Shown: positions 7,047-12,050 of the stretch, piece by piece
Numbering within the stretch: the stretch's first letter is position 1
Layout: each line of letters opens with the position of its first letter
Source: SZUA-430 sp044375275
GTDB lineage: Bacteria; Pseudomonadota; Alphaproteobacteria; Micropepsales; Micropepsaceae
Length of the DNA stretch: 12,050 nt
Direction of reading: 5' to 3'
Assembly: GCA_044375275.1 (NCBI GenBank)
Contig: JBILMZ010000097.1
Coordinates: 1-12,050, forward strand
Made by a program: the position numbers and the translations under genes
Notes under the pieces: generated by a model
What the model saw: the letters and a program-made list of their open reading frames with translations, nothing else
Databases searched by the model: none
What the model was told of the DNA's origin: nothing

Positions 7047-7078
7047 GTGCGCGCGGGGCCAAGTCATCCACGCGCGCG
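7047..7078 (-). other. GC-rich hairpin between phoD and the amidase pair
   Basis: GCGCGCG (7049-7055) and CGCGCGC (7071-7077) can form a 7-bp stem with a 15-nt loop, just after the phoD stop codon. No U-run follows on the minus strand, so it does not clearly separate phoD from the amidases; it may stabilise or attenuate the transcript. Confidence 0.25.
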
Positions 7079-7085
7079 GCGTGCA

Positions 7086-9176
7086 TTACTCGAAGGGGAA
7101 GGCCGCCTTCCCCTGGAACACGGGGCCCACGAGCTCCGGCGTCTGTCCGGGCGTCCAGGCGCGCAGCGTGAACTTGGCCTTGCGCAGGATCGGCGCGCCC
7201 TGCGGACCGAAGTCCTTCTCGGGGTTCTCCACCGTCACGAGATTGGCCTCCACGCGGCCCGCATTGACGCTCAGCATGCCATAGCCATTTGCATTCGTGT
7301 CCACGAACTGCAGACCGGGATTGGTCTGGTCATTCCAGAACAGGTCGGAAACCCAGCTCGAGCCCGTCCACGATCTCGCAATCGCAGCATTGACGCCGCC
7401 CAGCATGGCCAGGTTCATGTTCTCCACCACCTCGTCACCACTCTCGTAGGTGACGATGCTGTGAAAGACCGAGTTGCCCTTCGAGGCGCGCAAGGCCCCT
7501 CCGAAGAGCGGTTCGGACGATATGCCCGCCACCGCGAACTCCACCGCCACGGGGCTCTTGACCTCCGCCTGCATGTCATCGACGAGCAGGCCCGCCATGT
7601 GCATGTGATGGTCGCCGGCGCAGGCCACCAGGTTGCTCACGCCATTGTCGCGCACGAAGGTCATGAGCTCCGTGAGCTCCGAAGGATAGCCGTTCCAGCC
7701 ATCGAGCCCAAGCTTGGAGTCCTTGATCCCCGTGAACCAGATGCTGCCAAGGTCAAGCCGAATAGGCAGGGCCGGGAAGGGATTGGCCCAGATCTTCCAT
7801 CGCGCCTCCGACGCCATCAGCACGTCCTTGAACCACTGCTTCTGGGTCTCTCCCAAGACCGAGCCTGTCGGGCTTGTCCGGCGCGGGTTGTCGATCTCTG
7901 TGTCGGGAATCTTAGCCGGCGGGTCGCCCGCATTCGCGCGCCGCCCCTGGTCAAGGAGATAGACCGTGTCGATCGCAGGAAGAGCCTGTCCCTCGATCTT
8001 GGGCGGGATCGGTGGTGGTGACTTGTAGGTGCGGTTGTCTGTCAGGATGATCTCGAGCGTCTTGCCCCAGCGCAGCGTGCGATAGATCGTCATCGAGTTC
8101 AGCGCGTTGCGGTTGTCGACGTTCGGATCAATCCAGTCATCGGCCGGCCCGATATAGGCCGTGTCCTGAACATCCACCCACTTGAAGTCCTTCGCCTGGT
8201 TGCCCACGCGTCCTGTCCCCGGAAGGCCGGTCAGGAAGGCAGGGATGTATTCGAACCAGGCCTGGTTGGCGACCACCTTGCGCTTCTGCGCCGGCTTGCC
8301 ACCCTTGTCGAAATAGGTCTCGTGCGATTGCCACGCGTCATTTGTGAACTCGTGGTCGTCCCACGTCGAGATGAACGGCCAGCGCGCACGCGCCGCCTGC
8401 AGGTTCGCATCGCTCAGGTAGAGACGATACAGGAACCGGTAGTCCGCCAGCGTCACCGCATTGGTGGCGCCGGGATTCTTGTTCCAGTCAGTGGAGGGCC
8501 ACGGCTTCGACCCGTTCGGGAAAGGCGGGAAGTAGCGCTCGCGCCCGTCGGCTCCCTTCAGCCACTTCGGGTTCATCATGTTGGAGTCCCAGCGGTCCCC
8601 GCGCACCTCATAGATGAAGTCGCCGAGGAACAGCACGAAGTCGAGCTGCTGCTCGGTCGGCGCATTGAGGTCGTCGGCGATCATGCGCGCCCACGCCCCA
8701 TAGAAGCCCTGCTCGAAGTTCTGGCAGGCCGCGAAGGCAAAGCGCGTCGGCCGCTCGACGTCCGGCATCGGCGCCGTCCGCGTGCGCCCGAGCCGCGACT
8801 GGTCGCCCGCCGCGAGGAACCGGTAGAAGTAGATCGTGTCCGCATCCAGCCCCTGGACGACCAGGCGCAGCGTGTGATCGCTCTGCGCGGTGGCGGTCAG
8901 CATCTCGTCCAGCACGACCTGAACGAAGTCAGGCCCGCGCGCGATCTGCACCCGCACCGGGATGGAAGCCTGTGACAGGTCGGCGGCTTCGACGCGCGTC
9001 CAGAGCACCACGCCGTCAGGACGGGGATCACCGGAGGCGACGCCTTGCGGAAAGCGGAAGCGTCCGGTCGTCAGCGGGATGGGGGCCGCGCCCGCCGCAC
9101 CGAGGGCCGTAGCCATGTAAGTCCCGGCAACCCCGGCAAGGGCCTTCAGCATATGACGTCGATGCAATTGTACCAT
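7086..9176 (-). CDS. phoD: PhoD-family alkaline phosphatase/phosphodiesterase, Tat-exported
   Basis: A 696-residue secreted phosphoesterase that releases phosphate from organic phosphomono- and diesters outside the cytoplasm. Residues 1-31 are a Tat signal: Arg6-Arg7 in HRRHMLKAL, a weakly hydrophobic stretch and a probable cleavage site after GAA at ~31. Residues ~40-135 are the PhoD N-terminal domain (FRFPQGVASGDPRPDGVVLW). The metallophosphatase part shows FAFAACQN (Cys151, equivalent to the iron-binding Cys of Bacillus PhoD), DFVLFLGDFIYE (Asp186), STWDDHEFTND (Asp273-Asp274-His275) and ACAGDHHMHMAGL near the C-terminus, so the Fe/Ca centre appears intact. It is longer than Bacillus PhoD, through loops such as the one around residues 195-240. 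The start at 9176 keeps the twin arginines; GGGAAG lies 11 nt upstream. No Pho box is recognised in the upstream spacer. The amidase pair follows after 77 nt. Confidence 0.93.
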   Translation of the reverse strand: MVQLHRRHMLKALAGVAGTYMATALGAAGAAPIPLTTGRFRFPQGVASGDPRPDGVVLWTRVEAADLSQASIPVRVQIARGPDFVQVVLDEMLTATAQSDHTLRLVVQGLDADTIYFYRFLAAGDQSRLGRTRTAPMPDVERPTRFAFAACQNFEQGFYGAWARMIADDLNAPTEQQLDFVLFLGDFIYEVRGDRWDSNMMNPKWLKGADGRERYFPPFPNGSKPWPSTDWNKNPGATNAVTLADYRFLYRLYLSDANLQAARARWPFISTWDDHEFTNDAWQSHETYFDKGGKPAQKRKVVANQAWFEYIPAFLTGLPGTGRVGNQAKDFKWVDVQDTAYIGPADDWIDPNVDNRNALNSMTIYRTLRWGKTLEIILTDNRTYKSPPPIPPKIEGQALPAIDTVYLLDQGRRANAGDPPAKIPDTEIDNPRRTSPTGSVLGETQKQWFKDVLMASEARWKIWANPFPALPIRLDLGSIWFTGIKDSKLGLDGWNGYPSELTELMTFVRDNGVSNLVACAGDHHMHMAGLLVDDMQAEVKSPVAVEFAVAGISSEPLFGGALRASKGNSVFHSIVTYESGDEVVENMNLAMLGGVNAAIARSWTGSSWVSDLFWNDQTNPGLQFVDTNANGYGMLSVNAGRVEANLVTVENPEKDFGPQGAPILRKAKFTLRAWTPGQTPELVGPVFQGKAAFPFE

Positions 9177-9353
9177 GACCAGACCGGCTTCCCGTACTCA
9201 CAGACCCGTATTCACTTTCGGGTGAGGCTATAGCATCTCCCGGCGGCATGCCCAGCATCAGGACCGGAAATCCACGGATTCTGGGACATTGCTGCCATAG
9301 GAAAACTCCCGTTTCATGGGCTAGAGTGTCGGCACTTCAAGGGGAACTGCTGC
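9177..9353. promoter_or_regulatory. Divergent promoter region between phoD and the membrane protein gene
   Basis: The 177-nt spacer must hold the start signals of both outward genes. On the plus side AAGGGGAA (9339-9346) is a good Shine-Dalgarno for the GTG at 9354. A loose -35/-10 pair (TTGCTG near 9289 and TTTCAT 17 nt on) is too weak to call. On the minus side nothing matching a sigma-70 promoter or a PhoB box (CTGTCAT-type repeats) stands out. Confidence 0.4.
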
Positions 9354-10265
9354 GTGAACAGGATACCGGTCTTTCAAACCGTCTCGCGAACCTACGGCTT
9401 TCTGCTCGGCGACATCGCAACCATCCTCCAGGTGACCTGGCTGCCGATGCTCGTGGTGGCCGTACTCAACTTCTACGTCGGCGGCGCTTCCATGGATGAA
9501 GCCATTGCCGCCAAGGGCGAACCCGGCGTGTCCCAGATGGCCGGCGCGAGCTATCTCGTGGGCTTCCTCGCCTTGCTGGCCAACGTGATGGTCCTCGTGG
9601 CGCTCCTGCGGGTGGTGATGTTCGGCCAGCGACCGGGCAATGCGCCCTTCTATCTGTGGTTCGGCATGACCGAGGCGCGCCTTGTCCTCACCTACATCCT
9701 CCTGACCATCGCGGCGATCGCTGGCGTCATTGGCGGCGGCATCCTTCTGGGTCTGCTGGGAGCAGTTTCAGCAGGCGCGGGTGCAGCAGGCTCCGTCGTT
9801 GGCCTCCTGTCGTCTGTCCTGATCGTCGTGATCGTCTGGGTCTTCCTCAAACTCGTGATCGTTCCCGCCGTCGTGGTCGCGGAGAACAACCTGGGCGTCG
9901 AGCGCGCCTGGGAGCTGATGAAGGGCAATGCGCTGCGCATGTTCGGAGTCCTGGTCTTGGTCTACATTCCCCTCGGGGCCGTCGCGCTGCTGGCCATGTC
10001 GATGATCATGGGAGCCGACTTTCCCGCGATGCCAGACTTCCAGTCCCTCGGCGCGGCGGGCAACAGCGAAGCAGTGGCCAAGGCCGTGCAGGGCTGGCAA
10101 CTCGAACTGCTCAAGGCCATCCGCCTCAACTGGCTTGAAGTCTCCATCCTCAACTTCGTGAGCAGCATCTTCAGCGCAGCCCTGCTGGCCGGCGTGGCCG
10201 GGAATGCATGGCTCACCCTCGCTGGTGAAACGGCCGACAGGCCCGCAAACGACATTCAGGCGTGA
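9354..10265 (+). CDS. Multi-pass inner-membrane protein of unknown function
   Basis: A 303-residue integral membrane protein with about six hydrophobic segments: roughly residues 17-40, 62-85, 107-135, 143-172, 192-216 and 258-284. The third and fourth are rich in Gly and Ala (GVIGGGILLGLLGAVSAGAG). A conserved-looking cytoplasmic motif, VVVAENNLGVERAWELMKGNALRMFG split over residues ~172-197, is shared by many bacterial membrane proteins of the YciC/glycerophosphodiester-phosphodiesterase membrane-domain type, where a basic-aromatic amphipathic helix precedes a membrane segment. No catalytic motif is visible and I do not assign a function. The start is GTG 9354, with AAGGGGAA 7-14 nt upstream; the next in-frame ATG would delete the first membrane segment. 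It is transcribed divergently from phoD, so shared regulation is possible but unproven. Confidence 0.85.
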   Translation: MNRIPVFQTVSRTYGFLLGDIATILQVTWLPMLVVAVLNFYVGGASMDEAIAAKGEPGVSQMAGASYLVGFLALLANVMVLVALLRVVMFGQRPGNAPFYLWFGMTEARLVLTYILLTIAAIAGVIGGGILLGLLGAVSAGAGAAGSVVGLLSSVLIVVIVWVFLKLVIVPAVVVAENNLGVERAWELMKGNALRMFGVLVLVYIPLGAVALLAMSMIMGADFPAMPDFQSLGAAGNSEAVAKAVQGWQLELLKAIRLNWLEVSILNFVSSIFSAALLAGVAGNAWLTLAGETADRPANDIQA

Positions 10266-10268
10266 GAG

Positions 10269-10283
10269 GTCAGCCACGCTGAC
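10269..10283 (+). terminator. Short perfect hairpin right after the membrane protein gene
   Basis: GTCAGC (10269-10274), loop CAC, GCTGAC (10278-10283): a perfect 6-bp stem beginning 3 nt after the TGA at 10263-10265. No U-run follows, so termination is uncertain. Confidence 0.3.
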
Positions 10284-10387
10284 GCGTCGCCAGGGGCTGG
10301 CTGGCATCGGCACCTTTGGCCCTTGCAGCCGACGCCCGCGCGCAGTCTGCGGCAGGTCTTCCGCATTTCCCCGCGTCTCATTTGACC

Positions 10388-10524
10388 GTTTCCTCCACCG
10401 CTTCAGCGGGGGAGGTGGCAGCGGCGGCGCGAAGCGCGGCCGCTGACGGAGGGGGAAACTGCGGCGCTCACCACACACTCCCCTCCGCGCTTCGCGCGTG
10501 CTCCCCTCGCTGAAGCGAGGGGAG
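10388..10524. repeat. Cluster of four GC-rich palindromes, dispersed intergenic repeat type
   Basis: Four stem-loops follow one another in the 279-nt spacer 10266-10544. (1) 10392-10415, 10-bp stem with one mismatch, loop TTCA. (2) 10421-10443, GCGGC/GCCGC plus GCGC/GCGC around one G-G mismatch, loop GAA. (3) 10486-10498, CGCGC/GCGCG, loop TTC. (4) 10501-10524, perfect 10-bp stem CTCCCCTCGC/GCGAGGGGAG, loop TGAA. Hairpins 1 and 2 are flanked by a further imperfect inverted repeat (GTTTCCTCC at 10388, GGAGGGGGAAAC at 10448). This look (CTCC...GGAG arms with CGCTTC/GAAGCG cores) resembles repeat families scattered between genes in many alphaproteobacteria. Hairpin 4 lies 20 nt beyond the FecR-domain gene's stop and may also protect or end that transcript. 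Confidence 0.65.
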
Positions 10525-10544
10525 AAACAGATGTTACGGGGACG

Positions 10545-11231
10545 TTACCTGAACGGGTTCAGAATATCCGGCAGCGGGATCGGGGACTTGGAGCGCAGCT
10601 TGTTGATCTCGCGCTGGATCGCGTCGTCGGCCGACTGGTGGATGTAGTCGCGCACGCCGCCGATGAAGACACCCTGGGCATCCGCCAGCACGGACTGGCC
10701 GGCGAGGACGTCGAGCACCTCGTTCGTGATCGCGGACACGACATTCGCCGCACCCGAAATGGTGCTGACTTCGGTCGAGCCATCCTCATACACGTCGATA
10801 AGAAGCTCCGTGCCACGAATGCCGATGCCGACGGTGGGCGTGTTCAGCTTCATGTTCTTCTCGGGCATCTGCCCCGAGAGGAAGCGGAAGGCGCCCTTGC
10901 CAAGCATGACCGCCGAGCGGCTCTTCGCGCCAGCATAGACATATTCATCCACGACGAGATTGGCGTTCTCGCCCAGCGACAGCTGGGACTGGTCGATGAA
11001 CTTTACGACGGCCGCACTGTCATCGCCCGTCTCGAGGCGCTGCTTGCGGAACACCTGGGCCGAAACGCCAAGTGCCTGGCGAGCCGCGCCCGTGACCGTT
11101 CCCCAGAGCTCGTTGTCTATTTCAGACACCGCACCAATCCCCGCATCCGCGCGTGCGGCCGACGGCCCCATCAGCGCCAGGGCCAGAGGGGCCAGCGCGA
11201 GCCTCAGCCCGGAACGTCTTGTCAGTTGCAT
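10545..11231 (-). CDS. Exported FecR-domain protein
   Basis: A 228-residue protein with an N-terminal signal peptide (MQLTRRSGLRLALAPLALAL, cleavage likely after ARA at residue 28) and a FecR domain at ~45-145: ETGDDSAAVVKFIDQSQLSL, VVDEYVYAGAKSRS, GAFRFLSG, and LNTPTVGIGIRGTELLIDV, the hallmark ending of the domain. In the family this beta-rich domain occurs in periplasmic signalling or surface proteins; this stand-alone, exported form has no membrane anchor after the signal and no sigma-factor or TonB-receptor gene beside it, so a role in iron-citrate signalling should not be assumed. The tail (ADDAIQREINKLRSK) is helical. The start at 11231 is chosen because TCCCC at 11239-11243 (GGGGA on the coding strand) lies 7 nt upstream and a signal peptide follows at once; the in-frame ATG at 11300 would add 23 residues ahead of it. 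Confidence 0.9.
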   Translation of the reverse strand: MQLTRRSGLRLALAPLALALMGPSAARADAGIGAVSEIDNELWGTVTGAARQALGVSAQVFRKQRLETGDDSAAVVKFIDQSQLSLGENANLVVDEYVYAGAKSRSAVMLGKGAFRFLSGQMPEKNMKLNTPTVGIGIRGTELLIDVYEDGSTEVSTISGAANVVSAITNEVLDVLAGQSVLADAQGVFIGGVRDYIHQSADDAIQREINKLRSKSPIPLPDILNPFR

Positions 11232-11520
11232 GAACGAATCCCCGTAATCTGCCAGTCGCCCGGGTTTTTTCCGGGGGTACAGGAGCGTCGACCTGAGCAT
11301 TTTTCGCGTTCCGCTTCAACAGGGCTTCAGAAGCCAGTTCGTGTGCAAAAATGCAGAAATTGAGCCGTTCACTAAGCCATGATTGAACCGCATGCGTCGC
11401 TTCAGCCACAGGGTGCTTGTGAGCCGTCAGGAACAGGATCAGCCTCGACCGCGGACAATGGGTGCTTCGGGTGCGCCTTCGCCGAACTTGTTGCCGGAAC
11501 AATGCAGGAAGAAACTCTCG
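11232..11520. promoter_or_regulatory. Divergent spacer between the FecR-domain gene and the right-edge gene
   Basis: The 289-nt spacer has no supported gene. It contains a 13-bp palindrome GGCTTC-A-GAAGCC (11323-11335), a looser dyad GTTCA-N12-TGAAC (11367-11388), and a hairpin CCCGG/CCGGG with a T-rich loop (11259-11275) that would fall in the leader of the FecR-domain transcript. Either dyad could be an operator for one or both genes. I recognise no convincing -35/-10 pair. AGGAAG at 11506-11511 is the ribosome-binding site of the right-edge gene. Confidence 0.35.
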
Positions 11521-12050
11521 ATGTCGCTCTTCAGGGTCGTACTCATTTTGCTGGCGGCAATCGCGCTGACAGGGGTTTCGAGGTCATTCGAAACCTGGGC
11601 ACCGGCGATCGTCGTGAAGATGGACGCGACGTGGCAGAAAGTGTGCGGCAGGACATTCATCAGGCAACACGCCGTCGTGACCAACTACACCGTCAAGGAA
11701 CTCTGCTTTACGAAAAGTGTCTGCGGGTCGGACAAGCTCCTGGCAGTCGAAGACAACAAGGGATCCGGGGTCGCGTTCGGGTCCAGTTGCGGAAGAAGTC
11801 CGGGCGATGTCGGGGATCGCATTGAGGACCCATGGTCAGTGTTTGCTGTGGTGCGCTCTCATCATGACCGGAGTTTCGAATACGAGGGCGCAGCAAGCGT
11901 CGTGCCGGACATCGATGGTCCCGAGCAATTCCTGTCCAAGGAGCGCCAGTACCGGGGACGCGCACAGTTCGGATATGTCCGCTGCGAGGATTTGCGGGCA
12001 TTGTGTCCCGGCGAGAAGTGCAGGTGGTCCGAACTGGAGAAGAGGATGGA
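11521..12050 (+). CDS. Unrecognised cysteine-rich exported or membrane-anchored protein (3' truncated)
   Basis: A frame open from ATG 11521 to the window's end gives 176 codons without a stop. The protein opens with a signal peptide or anchor (MSLFRVVLILLAAIALTGVS, residues 1-20), so it probably acts outside the cytoplasm. The visible mature part has seven cysteines (42, 62, 68, 90, 155, 162, 167), the last three in a C-x6-C-x4-C cluster; disulfide bonding is plausible. It resembles no family I can name. AGGAAG at 11506-11511, 9 nt before the ATG, and the immediate signal sequence decide the start; in-frame ATGs at 11392 and 11458 would put polar residues in front of the signal. A competing frame at 11379-11825 has a low-complexity, Arg/Gly-rich translation and no such features. 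The gene is divergent from the FecR-domain gene. Confidence 0.65.
   Translation, partial: MSLFRVVLILLAAIALTGVSRSFETWAPAIVVKMDATWQKVCGRTFIRQHAVVTNYTVKELCFTKSVCGSDKLLAVEDNKGSGVAFGSSCGRSPGDVGDRIEDPWSVFAVVRSHHDRSFEYEGAASVVPDIDGPEQFLSKERQYRGRAQFGYVRCEDLRALCPGEKCRWSELEKRM

Noticed and set aside
7047..8021. A long plus-strand open frame (324 codons) opposite the phoD coding region
   Set aside because: It is antisense to a well-supported PhoD gene; its translation is rich in Arg and His and has no domain. Long antisense frames are expected at this GC content.
10545..11231. FecR-type iron-citrate signalling system
   Set aside because: No ECF sigma factor or TonB-dependent receptor gene is adjacent, and the protein is exported without the membrane-spanning anti-sigma layout.
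11379..11825. A 148-codon plus-strand frame overlapping the right-edge gene
   Set aside because: Arg/Gly/Gln-rich translation without hydrophobic core or motif. The overlapping frame from 11521 has a signal sequence, a ribosome-binding site and stays open to the edge.

Overview
The window looks like chromosomal DNA of a high-GC alphaproteobacterium. The grounds are GC-rich third codon positions through most of the window, the style of the genes (a cyclase/TolB-like/TPR signalling protein, NylA-like amidases, a Tat-exported PhoD, a periplasmic FecR-domain protein), and a cluster of short GC-rich intergenic palindromes of a kind common in that class. Genus cannot be read from the sequence. No rRNA, tRNA, CRISPR array, prophage or intact transposase is visible.

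Left part (1-3898, plus strand). The window opens inside a gene for a TolB-like/TPR protein. Its stop codon overlaps a TTG that opens a short fragment resembling the N-terminus of a class III adenylate cyclase, which breaks off after about 30 codons. Three closely spaced genes follow: a membrane-anchored alpha/beta hydrolase, a class I SAM-dependent methyltransferase with a probable TTG start, and a NYN-LOTUS (LabA/DUF88-like) putative RNA-binding nuclease. Gaps of 19 and 30 nt suggest one transcription unit.

Middle part (3899-9176, minus strand). A 237-nt convergent spacer holds repeated AAGTG-type motifs and an inverted repeat that may be a mobile-element end. Read in transcription order, the minus strand encodes PhoD (alkaline phosphatase/phosphodiesterase with a Tat signal), then two tandem NylA-like amidases. 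The stop codon of the first amidase overlaps the Shine-Dalgarno sequence of the second, so the pair is almost certainly co-translated. The second amidase has Leu where relatives carry Gly or Ala in the oxyanion loop.

Right part (9177-12050). A 177-nt divergent spacer separates phoD from a plus-strand multi-pass membrane protein with a GTG start. After it come a cluster of four GC-rich hairpins, a minus-strand exported FecR-domain protein, a 289-nt divergent spacer, and finally an unrecognised plus-strand gene for a cysteine-rich exported or membrane-anchored protein that runs off the right edge.

Most of the window is ordinary housekeeping or accessory content and I see no clear new multi-gene system. 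The items most worth a second look are the cyclase fragment, the variant amidase of the tandem pair, the NYN-LOTUS gene and its partners, the repeat block at 4042-4120, and the unrecognised right-edge gene.
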